Assembly (NCBI RefSeq): GCF_015832195.1
Contig: NC_052031.1
Coordinates: forward strand, 7,193,850 to 7,257,849
From: Motacilla alba alba
Lineage: Eukaryota > Chordata > Aves > Passeriformes > Motacillidae
Length of the DNA: 64,000 nt
Direction: 5' to 3'
Numbering within the stretch: the stretch's first letter is position 1; each line of letters starts with the position of its first letter. Positions 46,310 through 58,600 of this stretch are shown one piece after another. A model generated the notes under the pieces. It made no database searches. It was not told the origin of the DNA and saw only the letters and a program-made list of their open reading frames with translations. The translations under genes were made by a program, and so were the position numbers.

Positions 46310-49300
46310 TGTAGATCAAACCTTTACCAATAAGCCTTTAAGAATGCAGAATAGTCTATTGTGCAGATCAACTGCTTTCTTGAGTTTCACATAGAAAAGA
46401 AAAATGTTGAACAGTTTTTACTGTAGCCTCAGGTACCTAAAGTTTCAGTATCACTACATCTAAAATACAGGGGCCAGATATTGCATTGGCTAGACACTGA
46501 GAAAGCCCACAGTGGCTGTGTGCTGAGCACATATTTCATAAATACAGCTGCAGTAAGAAAATAGGAAAATATTTCAAACTGAATAGCATGCAGACTGGTT
46601 TCATACCTACTTGTCTGTCTTAGTTTGTTGGCCACATTTCCAGCTGATGTGAACAGCCCCCTCTAATCCAAGTGACATTAGCTTAAGACCTGATGGTGAC
46701 ATTTCCAGAGCAAGTGTACATTCTATCACTATTTCCTTGTCTCACACATTTTGTTACAATGACAGGAGTGTGACTGAGGTCCAGAAAAGAGAGCATCCTC
46801 TTTTTTTTTTCTGGCGCTGCATTTCTTAGAGCTCTGTCTGGGATCTGCTGGATTTAGAGCAGTGGGACAAAGACCTTCTGGCCCCCAGGGTAGCACTCCT
46901 GGAGCTGGGCTGGCTGAGCTGGCTGTGTGGTGACTTCTCACTCACTCTGGTTTAAGGGCAGCTTGTTCTGTTGAGCCATTGGCAACAGTGCAGCCCAGAA
47001 AAATCTCCAAAAGGGAACTTGCTTTGCATGCTGTAACTATTGGTAAGAAATGCAAACGTGGACGCCTTTGCAAATCTAATCCTCCATCCTCCCTCCTGAA
47101 CACATTGCTTCCTGCTTCCTGAAAGGCAACCCTTCTTCCTTTTGCTCTCTTCCCCAGGGCTCCAAGGAGAAAAATGTCTGGGCCAAGTGTGTGTATGTCC
47201 ATTACTTTATCAAATCTGGAGATTTAGCATGGTTGGCCCTTTCTGGACAGCAAAACCCTTGGTCCTGCCTTTACAGGGGTTGGGTTAAAAAGAGTTCCTT
47301 GAACTGAAAGGTGCAAACTCCTGCAGAAATGACAACACACCACATAGTGAAACCTTTCAGGGGGACCTGTGTCTCACATTGCAGTTGTTCTGCCTCCAGG
47401 ACGGATGCAAGGCTGACACTCATTTTCAGCCGTTTCCAGCTTGGTTTTCTAAGCAGTTATGGCACTGAACACTGTTTGGTTTCAGAGCAAAGAGCCTTTC
47501 ACTGAAGCATCCCATCTTACCAAGGATTTTGCTCCCCCGCTCCCCCCCTCCTGTTATGTTGGTACTTCAGTCATGCCAGGAGGCGTTCTCTAAAATCATG
47601 GCTACCTCATGTCATGAGGAAGGTTTCTTTACACAAAAAGGACTTATGAGGACAGGAAAAAAAGTGGCTGATCCACAGTCTAGTGTCTCAAAAGAGGTTT
47701 GCCAGAAGCCAAATGATCAGATACATACATGCATACATCAATCCTAATTGTGTATCACCTTCACTTGGAAAGCACCTATGGCCCAGCTCTGCATATTTCA
47801 GCTCTTTTCTGTTCCCTTGTCTCCTGTGGATACCTAAGGATTGGCTGCAATTATGTGTTAGAGCAAACTGAAAAAAAAAAGCCCATGCCTCTAAAGAAAT
47901 ACATCATTAGTGTGGCAGAACTTTCATTATTTAAAAGCAACATCTTTTTGCCCATAATTTTTGACAATCACATTAAAAAAAAAATTAAAACCTGCATATC
48001 TTCCTACATAGGGGTATTGTTGAGACTGTCACACCTAATAAGAGCAAGAAAAGACAGATGAAAGCACTGGGCTCATTTCTGAGCAGCTGGGAACGGCACT
48101 GAGAAAAGCACAGCAATTGAGATTAAGAGAGAGTCTTCACAGTGCAAGATAACCCAGCTGCTTGGAAAATCAAATCTATTGAACATCCAGATTTCATGCA
48201 GCAAAACAATGCCTTGCTGATAAAGGAAAATAACAATGCTCATGCAGAGTTCTACAGTCTTCGATTCAGTTTGGAGATAAATGGGCCGTCCTATACTTTT
48301 CCTCTTTAGAAAAAGTCAGGGTTAGTTTTCCAATTGTGACTATTCATTGCCTCTTTTTGCCAACTCTGAAAAATCAACGTGGAGGTTTTCATTTGATAAT
48401 AACATACCCCACAATTTACTGGAAAGGGCACCTAGGACGTGCAGGTCTCATTCCTCACACTGGCTTTAAGAACCTCCTTCAGCTCTCCTTCTCCTTCTCC
48501 TCAGTCTTCCCATGGTGAAGAGACATCAGTGCCTTTGGGAAATGTTTTGACATCTCAAGAAGAAAAGTGTTATACCACTATCCTGTAATTTCCTTACTCA
48601 GAGCTGATTCATGCTAAGAAGTCAGGAATAGTAGGGCCGACAAAGCTGATCAGAAAATGTTTTTCCCTCTGATGTAAGCTGTGTACATCATCAGATTCTA
48701 CAATTTCCTCTGAAAATTACTATCTGGGCCCAAATGTTTTAGCTTTTTGAGAAAACTGGGTATTTTCTCATGGGAAGTGATACTTGTTCATAATCTTTAA
48801 ATCGTTAGCTGAAATCTGCTTTGCCATTGAAAAATGGTTTTATGCCATCAATTTTGATCAGCCATGGAACAGCAAGCCTCTCTTTTGGGATTTTAAATTT
48901 TCATTGCTATCCAAACATAACATAGTACCTACTGTGAGGTTTTGGACCAGGTAGAAAGTGTTGATTGTTCCCACCCATTCTCCATTCTCCTTTTTTGCCC
49001 TGTGTAAACTGAACACAAAAACATTTCTCCAACACCAAGACCCAGCTCTCCTTCCTAGACTCAAAAAATGCATCTGGACAGGACACCATAAAACCCAGCT
49101 CTTTCTTTCCTTCAAGGCACCATATTTTCAGTAACCTTCTAATAACCTTTGAAAGTGTACGATATTAATTGAGAAAAGCAATACTTCTGGAGTTTTCACT
49201 GGATATAAAAGAAGTATAATACTCTTAATGCCTCTAAATGAAACCTTTTATTTATGCATGAAAAGATGGTTAATATATTCCCTCTGATGGCCTTTTGTTA

Positions 49301-51299
49301 TGTGTTTGGCATTGTAATAACTAACTAGTCATTCCTGCTCTGGTTTTTACTTCTGGCCAGTTTTTTGATCAATGGGACAATAATTTACCTTTCACCAAAT
49401 GCCTCAAGTTTCCTTGAGAGCCTTTGTAATAAAATTCATCAAAGCATTTGTAAAGTCCACAGGAATCATTGTTGACTAGTTTTCTTTCAAGTCATTATTG
49501 TATTGATGCTGAGGACTTCAGCCAGGCTGGGGGAAGGATATCATATTCCCCAAAACAGGTTGTTAAACTTACAACTCGAGTCCCCTGCAAAAAGCTACCA
49601 AAGGTGCCACAGCTGGAGTTCCTCCCTGCTCCTGCTTAGACCAGCAGTAATATATATTACAACTCGTAGCCTTGAAATTACCCTCTTGGGATGAATTCCT
49701 AGCACCACAAGTCCTTTCTTGAGAGGATATAATTAACAATGTTTTCATTCTCCCTCCCTTCTTCCAGGCAAATCTGGACTCCAGCCCTTACATCTTTGCC
49801 TTGGTATCCTCCAGCCTTGTGAAAACGATGTGAGTTTTGGCCTTAATAACAAGCCATGGAAAATCTACATAATTGACCCCTTTTCTGAAAATATTTCAAA
49901 GCTTTCTCTTTAGCCTTTGAATATGCATGTGCAGAAGGGATGCCCTCATTTCAGCAGACCCCTGTTGCATAGAGCAGCCTTCTTGCTGCCATACAGAAAA
50001 AACAACCAGGGAGTTGTAAGAAATGGGGTTTTCCCTCCCAGATGCCCTACTTTTCCTTTCTGTGTGATTTTATGCAAAGGAGTTCAAGCTCTTTACTTCT
50101 GTGCCAGGCATCTGTGGCATTACTGCACATAGTATAATCCATACATATCCATGGGATATCAGGGTTGTGGGCTCCAGGGTTGAGGGCCACGTGTCCAGGG
50201 TGATCTTGAGCCTTGCATGAGCAGTCCAAAGTAATTTTGCAGCAGCACCCAGAGCAGAAACCTTTCTATGGCTGCCTGCCTGCATAGAGAGGTACCCCAA
50301 GCAAGTCTCAGAAGTGAGAGTTGGATCCTTAACCCAAAGAACTGGAATCTGCTCATCAAGAAATGGGAAATGTTAAGGTACTTCTTAGTTCAAGCAGTAA
50401 TGACAACATGATCATTTTCCATTGTGTCTCACTTGAGTGATTTCAGTGCTCCTAACTCCTGAGCTGTGAGCCTGATTCAAAGTCCACTGAGTCCATGGCA
50501 TGTCTCCATTTATCCTGAGGGAACCTGAGGGTGTGGATCTGAAACAGAAGTTGAGATGGTGTTTGGTTTTGAGTTTGAGTTTGGGTTTATTTTTAATTAC
50601 TTATAAGCATTATGGCCTCATTGTGAGCTCTTTTTTTTTTCTGATCTAAACTTTATTTTTCCCTTTAACATTTCAGTATCATTCAGATGGCTACCTCTTC
50701 TGAACCATGATTTGTTCACCATTTGCTTACATTGCTCTGTTCATATTCCCCCTTCCTCTACCAATCCATCTAAAACTTTTTTTAAAATTTTTCATTCAAT
50801 TGCAAAGCCTGTAGTTCTTATTCGCCAACAGGACTGAAAATAGGATGATGGAAACAGATCTTGATTTCATATCTGTGGCTAAAACCTGCCTTACCCAGAT
50901 CCAGAGAGGCACTGACACTTTCCTATCCTTTGGATTCAGTCAGTTCTTCCACTTGGAAAGAGAGAACTCCTCCAAGTCAATATTACTCACGTGTTTATTC
51001 AAAATCAATACTTCTTATTACAGCTTCTGCAAATGTGTCTCACTGTCACCTACTTAGCTCACAACCTTCCCGGCAGACTCCCAGCTTGCTGTGAAGTTGC
51101 AAGATTGAAGAAAAGAGAGAGTCAGACAGACACAGAGACCTGCTGACATGGGGTGTCACACAGGACAGATTGCCAGGAATTCCTTCATCTGCTTCTCATT
51201 CCCTGCACTCAGACACACATGACCAGATGAGAGACAGTCATGATCTTTGAAATCTCTGTTTTACTCTCAGTTTCTGCTTCCCCTCCTGAAAAACAGAAG
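46310..51299. other. Unique non-coding sequence
   Basis: Long stretch without recognised repeats or genes. A few CATA units lie at 47721-47742. Confidence 0.5.
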
Positions 51300-51745
51300 G
51301 CCACAAAGATGATCAGAGGGCTGAAGCACCTTCCCTGTGAAGACAGGCTGAGCGAGGAGGTTGTTCAGCCTGGAGAAGAGAAGGCTCCAGGGATACCTTA
51401 AGAGCACCTTCCAGTACCAAAATGTACTGTGTAGAGAGCTGGAGAGGGTCTTTGGACAAGGGCATGTGGTGTTAGGACAGGGATTAATGGCTTTGAACTG
51501 AAAAAGGGTAGATTTAGATTGGATATTAGAAAAAAATCTTTAAGATGAGGGTGGTGAGACGTTAAAATAGGCTGACCAGAGAAGTGGTGGATGCCCCATC
51601 CCTGGAAGGGTTCAAGGCCAGTTTGAGTGAGACTTTAAGCAACCTGGTGCAGTGGAAGATGTCTCTGCCCAGGCAGGGGTGTTGGCCCAAGGTGATCTTT
51701 AAAGTCCCTTCCAACCCAAACTGTCCTTTGATTCTACAATTCTAA
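51300..51745 (+). mobile_element. CR1 retrotransposon, 5'-truncated 3' end
   Basis: Continuous CR1 similarity from 'ccacaaagatgatcagaggg' through 'gtgaagacaggctgagcgag' and 'ctggagaagagaaggctcca' to 'gtagatttagattggatatt' (the ORF2 RLDI block). The tail has 'ggtgatctttaaagtccctt' and a terminal repeat relic 'tttgattctacaattct'. Small indels break the ORF2 frame right after the RLDI block. It is a dead copy, somewhat more diverged than the one at 14826. Confidence 0.93.
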
Positions 51746-52666
51746 GCGACAGCTGACACCTAGTTCAGGTCACAGCAAGGATCAGCCAGTGCTCAGGCAA
51801 AACCATCATCCCAACAGTGTGCAATGTTTTTATACCTTGCTGCTGCCCCTGCTGAAGCAGATGGCAAGCTCCCATTGACTTTAATGAGGCCATAAAAAGC
51901 CTGTGATGTTCATGCAATATGGAGCAGCTCCTGTTCAGCCCGTGCCACTTTTCTTTTGTTTGCTCCACGGATTAAGAAAGCCTCCACTAACCCCCAAGGA
52001 ATCTCCAGCCTCCTCTGCAAGGAGCTGGAGAAGGATGGAGGCCAAATTCACAGCAACAGCAGTGTTTTTTCTTGCATCTCTGCTATCCCTTAAGCTGCTC
52101 CTACCCTACCCCAGAAAGGACGGGCACTAAAGTGCCACAACTCGCAGGTGACAGAAATCATTCAGGAGTGCCAATTGCAGAGCAAGAGGGGCTGTGGGAG
52201 GATCTCAGGGCACTGGATTATATAGCAGTAAATGGGCAGATGGTATTCAGTGCCCATTAGTGCAAAGAGACTTGTGGGGGAGAAAATAAACCAACCTATG
52301 TGAATGCAGTGCTGCTTTCACAGTGCTGATAGCAGTCATGAGACAGGTGCTGGAGACACTGGATAGTTTTCTGAAAGCTTTGGGTCATACAAAAGTGGTG
52401 GTGAGAAAGAAAAAAATGAATGTTAGGAAATCTGAGGGAAAGGGTTGAAAATAAAATACAGACTTTATTATTCCACTGTAGAAAACTCTGTGCACCCTTA
52501 TTTTGAAGACTCTGTGTTGTTCTGATGACTTTGTCTTGAAAAAATAGAGAAGAGAGACAGACAAGAGACAGAGATGATCAAAGGTTTAGCAGGACTTCCA
52601 CAAAATGGAGGAAATAAAATAAAAATAGAGAATTTTTGGGCTTGGAAGAGTGCTGAAGTGAAGCAA
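51746..52666. other. Unique non-coding sequence
   Basis: No recognised repeat or gene. Confidence 0.5.
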
Positions 52667-52704
52667 AAAGTTAGTAAAATCACAAACAAAGTTAGTAAAA
52701 TCAC
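52667..52704. repeat. Two direct copies of a 17-bp unit with period 21
   Basis: The unit aaagttagtaaaatcac is identical at 52667-52683 and 52688-52704, separated by four bases. A local duplication. Confidence 0.9.
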
Positions 52705-54664
52705 TGCAACACAGTAGAATAGAAAAATAGTAGTGGTTTGTTTCTCATAAAATAGGGACTGCTATTTTACATGCAGCAATGTCACTGATCATTTCAAATG
52801 AACCTCACACCACACTTATCTTATGCTGTGTCATTAAACTGAACCCTATTGCAAAAAGATACTCTGTAAGTAATTCAAAAGGAAATAGATTAAAATAATT
52901 TAACAATTTTAGAGTTGTTAAGTCCTTCCATGGCTGATAAACACAAGGTAACACCTGCAACTTTTAGCTTAGGAAGAAAATTTATTCACTGCTGGATGAT
53001 CCATGTCCTTATTCCCCCCTGTAAGGACCCTGGGCTTTCTGGCTCTGCCCCACAGTTTTGGGGTGCCTCACACACCTGCAGGTGTAACAGACTCAATCCT
53101 GGGAGGGCATCACAGAGTTCTCTGTGGTGGCAAAATAAAGTCTGGCACAGAAAGGCAGCCCTTGTGTCACAAACAGAGCAGCTGATCCCCTCTGGAAGAT
53201 GAGGTCTTGGCTCATGGGTGGCCCATGACATAAATGTTTTTTGTGGTTGTTTCCAGTGAAGACCCCCACCCCTTGTCCCTGCAAAAGGCAGGAACATACA
53301 CATTTATTTGTAACCTTTCAGACTTTGAGACTCATTTTTCCATTGATTACCTTAAAAAACAGGGGCTATTTATACACATTACGGTCTATAACTGTCAGCC
53401 CTGTGACAAATCACCCACCCAGTGCCTTGTCAATGATGTGGAAAATAGTGGCCATATAAACAGATCAAATGAAGTGGAAGTTAGAGAGTACAATGGCATC
53501 GGGCTGTAGCCTTTGACCTTTAAAGGCCAGAGATCAAATCTGTCTGCACTGAGGAGTTAAAACAACCTGGGCAGTTCACTCTGGTACCCAGGGAGTGATG
53601 AACCAGCATCTTTCCTTGGGATAGGGGCTGAGTTGGAAGAGGTAAAGCCTGGGGTGCATTTGAAGTTTTGCACCATGCAAAACTCTAATGGAAGCTCTAA
53701 TTAGAGAAGCCTCCAGCTTCTCTGGTGGTATCACCAGAGCACCTGACCAGGAAGAAGATAAATACCATTGGGAAATGTGAGTTTCTGGGAGAAGTCGTAG
53801 AGGTTTGTGGAGAAAAGCTTCTCCTGTCTGAGGCATGTTTCAGTCAGGAGATGGTGGGTAGCAGCACTCAGAGCAGCACCAAGGAGAGCCTCCTTTGCTG
53901 TTTGTTTTGCAGCAGTTTGAGTTTATGAAGTTCTGTGGTGCACAGCTCAATGAGCCATCTTAGGCCAAGTCACCTCAATACTGCTTTACCTGTGTTTTTC
54001 TACAGAATGGAACACCCTTGTATATTGGGTGAAAAATAGTTTATTTTCTGACCAACAAAAGCAATGGCTTTTCCATCCCACCTGGGGGGCCATCCTTCTT
54101 ATTTGTTTTTATTGACTCACTCTGCTTTTCCCATTTGAGTTACAATTTGACAATTGCCATTAACTGCACCTTTAACAGTTTCTCCAGGCTGCTGTCAACA
54201 CATGAAAGTTAAATGGTGGGACAGGAAATTCATTAAAATCCATTGCATTTTTAAATCCTGGCAGGCTTTCTTTTGTGCAAGCCTACCAGGCCTCAATCAT
54301 AACATTTTCATCTCTTGCAATTGATGAAAATGTATTTACTTGCATGCTGTGCAGGGCTTGCTGTACAAAAGGTGAGAAGGTAGGAAAGGCAGCAGAGACC
54401 TCTCCCTGCTGTGCTGCTGCCTGCCTGGACACTGCTGTTGCTTCCCTGGGACAGCACCAAGCCTCAGCTGTGTTCTGCACTGGATGAAGCACCAGGGGTG
54501 CAAAGCATCTCTGTATTCCCCAATCCTGGACCACCCAAGGGATCTCAGAAAACCCTGCACTATGGGAGCAGCTAAAGAATAAAAAATAATGGCATTTTAT
54601 TATGCCAGCCTCTGAGGGGGTGAAGCACTTGTCCTTCTGCCTGGCAGCAGAGCACCTGTTCTGC
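52705..54664. other. Unique non-coding sequence
   Basis: No recognised repeat or gene. The minus-strand frame at 54283-54732 (149 codons) shows no known motif. Confidence 0.5.
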
Positions 54665-54667
54665 TCC

Positions 54668-54712
54668 ACGCGGGGAATAATCAGCGGCACGCGATGCGCT
54701 TTGGCTGTCGGG
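54668..54712. promoter_or_regulatory. CpG-retaining patch
   Basis: About seven or eight CpGs in 45 bases ('ccacgcggggaataatcagc', then 'ggcacgcgatgcgctttggc') within CpG-poor DNA. No specific factor site is recognised. A possible conserved element only. Confidence 0.25.
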
Positions 54713-55279
54713 GATTCATTCTCTGCACTCACAGGAGCTCAGGCTCAGCAGTCAGGCACAGCTGCTGCTGCACCTGAGTTGTCATCACTGCTGACCAGGT
54801 AGGAAGTCCACAGCCTCTGATGGTGGCCCAGGGGCACCCAGCAAGCTGTTTTTGCAGTGATGGTGGAGCTGATTTTGCTGCCAGCGCAGAGTGGCATTAA
54901 GCCATCTGGATCTACAGATGCTCTGGGGCAGAAAGGAGCCCCTCACAGCACACAAAGGCCCTACAGTTCATTGGGGGAGGGACTTACCTTTGTATGGGAC
55001 CCTGAACAACCTTCCAGATCCTTGCCTCTGCCCCACAACTGCAGTGGGACAGCGGAGAAAGTCCGCAAACTTTCTCTTCCCCTAACTGCATCCAAAGGAA
55101 AGGGACTGTCATCACCTGGCTCTGAAAAACCCCAAATCCTAACATGCTCAGAAAAGACTTCAAACATCACAGACACAGCTTTCCCAAGTCTAGCCTGAAG
55201 GTGTGAGCTGGGCTTACCTGACTTAAAATAGTCATTAATGGAAGGGTTTTTCTCATCCAAACTCAGACATGTCAAAATC

Positions 55280-55469
55280 AGATGTCTAATTTTAAGTTAG
55301 TCACCTCACACTATGTTTTCTTCTAGCCACAGGTGTCCAGAGGCCACTTATCTGATTTTAGATGCCAATTTTGGGATGACATGTCACCTGTTGGAGACAC
55401 CTACTACTTTTCCTCAACTATAGGGAGACAGGAGAGTGAGTACCCCAGAATTAGGTGTCTAATTTTAAG
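55280..55469. repeat. Three spaced copies of a 16-17 bp motif
   Basis: agatgtctaattttaag (55280-55296), agatgccaattttggg (55360-55375) and aggtgtctaattttaag (55453-55469) recur at about 80 and 93 base intervals. The first and third copies differ at one base. Either an old internally repetitive transposon or a diverged tandem array with a period near 85 bp. Confidence 0.45.
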
Positions 55470-55655
55470 GTGTCCTGAATTAGGTCAGGATGATCACCTC
55501 CTGCCCTTATTGGCAGGGCTGAACTGCTTGGGCCAGTGCTCAGTGACATGAGCAGAACCAAAATGGGTAGTATCTGGATGAAGGGAAGGACAAGAGTGCC
55601 CTGAGTGAGGTGAAGGAGAATCAAACCTAAATAAATCTTGGTGATGGAGTCAGAC

Positions 55656-55694
55656 TATATAATCAAATATATTATATATGATATATAATCAAAT
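55656..55694. repeat. AT-rich duplication
   Basis: tatataatcaaat occurs twice, 25 bases apart, within a TA-rich stretch. Confidence 0.8.
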
Positions 55695-58600
55695 GGGGGG
55701 CACTAGTCCGAGGCTCTTTCCAATAAAAGCAACCACAAGATGACAGAGCACCAAGAGTGGATAATGAAGCAGAAGAGAAGCCACTAGGGATAATCTAAAT
55801 GCAGGGTCATGGTCTTTTATTTCTTTCCACCTGTTCTTACTAGCTTTGCATCTATGTTGTCATCCATGGGTTTTGTAAAGAAATGATTTTGTCTATTTGG
55901 AGGTTAATGAATAGTGTTAAAGGCATTTTGGGGAAAATGGATAAAAATAAAGGAATTCATTACTTTGAGGTAGCATAATGGCATTCAAGGCCAGGATTAA
56001 GGCATGATTAGCCTTGTCTTTAGTATATAGTGTCTCGTTTATAAAATAGATACATATTTCAACCTCAGCACCTTGGTGACCAGCAGTGGTAGGTGTGGGA
56101 AGAGCAGTGATCACTGTCAGCCTGGCAATCTCTCCAGAGAGTGGGAAGAGAGTAGGGAACAAGCCTTAACACCCCCTGTCTCAAAAAGGGCTTGGCCACA
56201 GCTGTGGAGCAAGTGGCCGTATCATGAGCCAGAGTGAAGTGGGGCTCACAGGACTACATTAATCTACTCTTTCCCAATCAATTTCTTCAGTGAGATTATC
56301 ACAAACATGATGGATTGGATCACTTAATCCAGTTAGAGGGGAGCTCAGACGGGTGGGTAAATAAGGGGAGCCAGCAGTCGTGTGGCCTCCACTGACCCGG
56401 AGCAGCAGCCGGTCGAGCTCTCAGTGCCCTTCTTGAACTGCTTCTTGGGACTGACAGTGCTAACCAAACACATGCAAGTGACACAAGGGGTGTGCTGTTG
56501 CAGGCAGAGTGTTTGCCATCAGAAGGGAAGAGAGGAAACGGCACCAGGGGCGATTTCTTCCTTGCCTTGTGCACCCTTAAGAGCAAACAAAAGGTTTCTC
56601 ATCCACCAAAACAACAACAAAGAGGAAAAAAGATAAAGCTTGACAAGGCATTTAGATATTCCTGTGAGATTTCCAGTGTTTTGAATACTGGGTAAATGGC
56701 ACACAAGGCTGGAAATGGCACCACTGGATTTTGGAGGGGGATGCAGCACAGCTGAGCTATGTTTAATGAGGGTGCTCTGGCAGCACTAGATCTGCACAGC
56801 AGTCAGTCTCTTCTCAACAAAATGCAGCCATTCCTGCCTTGTGTTATTTGATATTAACCAGCACAGTTGCTTAAAATTTAACACCTGAATTAGAAAGATT
56901 TTGATCATTAGTGACTGCATGCAATGCTACACTCAGCATGAGCCATCAGACAGGCATCTTCATTTTGTGTACACAAGCCCTGCAGCTGGAAAAGGCAGCA
57001 TTTAGGTTGGTTTTTTAAAGGGCTGAAATGATTCCACTCTTTACCCTTGATAACAACAGCAAAAAGTCAGCTAAATTTCCCCCCCCTTTCTAAGAAAGAA
57101 AAAAAAAGGATGCTCACAGTGAGATAAAAGCATGAGTGCGTTGACATAATATATGTGATTCATTATTGGCTGATCAATGATTAGATTTGGCATTCAGCTC
57201 TAACCTCTTGCAAAGTTTTATTAGATGGGAGAATTAGTGCCTGGACTGGCAAAGAGAGGAAGGGCAGAGATCTAGAATCCTGTATATTTGTATTGAGTAA
57301 GCTGACATCAAAGGATTCTCACGCAGGTTGTGGGTGAGGATTTTGTTTTGGGAGGGTGAGAACAAATCTTCCTTCCAAAGCTCAAAAATGCAGAGAAAAA
57401 TTATGCATTTCACTGACACCAAGCATTGAACTGCTGCAGTCAGAAAATGCAACCAGAGCCAAAAAAATGGTAAGAAAAAGCAGAAATGAGTAGCAGAAAT
57501 CCATTCTCCTTGAATAATCATCATATACATGGACATGTTAATACACAAAGACACATTGAAATATATTTAGCTTACAGATGTTTTCAAAACTTTTAAAATA
57601 AATAACAGGTTTTTATAGTCTGGCAAACCCTGTATTTTGAGGTAATTAAGGCTGATTGCTTTCAGAGCAGCCTGTTAATAGGTTTTCCTTATTTATCAAG
57701 GGTCATTTAACATTTGCAGTATACAAAACATTCCTCCAAATCATCAAGCCATTTTCCACGAGCAAGCCTGATTAAATACATGACATGATGGGTCTCATAC
57801 TGGATCTCTCTGTGGCTCACAGTGCTCTATTTACCCAGCAGTTTCCATCCCAAATAGAAACAGCATCTCATTACTGGTTCCTCGAGCTGCCTTTCCCTTA
57901 AAGCTGCCCACATGGGGATTTTTCCCTTCTGAGGTCTTCAAAGCTTGCTCAAGGCTGTTGTCTTACCTCTGTATAGAGATACTACAATTGCAGAGTCTTT
58001 GGGTAATATGAGCAAAAAACTCAGAGTCAATTCCAACGGCATGAAACAAAACCTGGGATCTCCCTGGGGTCCCCTCTCTCTAAATTTTGCCTCCAAGCCA
58101 TCTCAGAGGAGCAATACCACCCCTTCAGGATCTGAAGGAGAATCCAGTAACCAACCACTGGGTCTCTGCTGATCCCACCCAAGGTTCATGGACCTCTCAG
58201 AGTATCCTTGGGAGATTTGCAAGAGCAAATTGCTGACCACTGGCAGAGCAGAAGTTGATCTGAACATGAAGAATTGCAAAATGTCCTGGTCTCTAGGGAG
58301 GTGAGGGGCAGAGCTGGGCTCAGATCCACTGGAGTGATGTGATCAGAGGGGGCTGCACTGTGTAGCTCCCCAAGAGCAGCCAGCCTGGAGGAAACAGCTG
58401 TTTTGTGCAATTATTTCATCACAATGGATGCAGTCTAGGAGAGAGGGCATGAAGATGTGTATTTCTGTGAAGAACCTCTCTTGTGAATAGGTAATCAGCA
58501 GTAATTAAAAATTCCAGACAGCTTCCTGGGGGGGAAATCCAAATCATACAGTGACAGAAATGTGAGTGAGACAATTTGCGTCCTCTCCCACAACCACAGC

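Noticed and set aside
54283..54732. 149-codon minus-strand frame
   Set aside because: No family resemblance and chance-expected length. It covers the CpG patch, but that alone does not make it coding.
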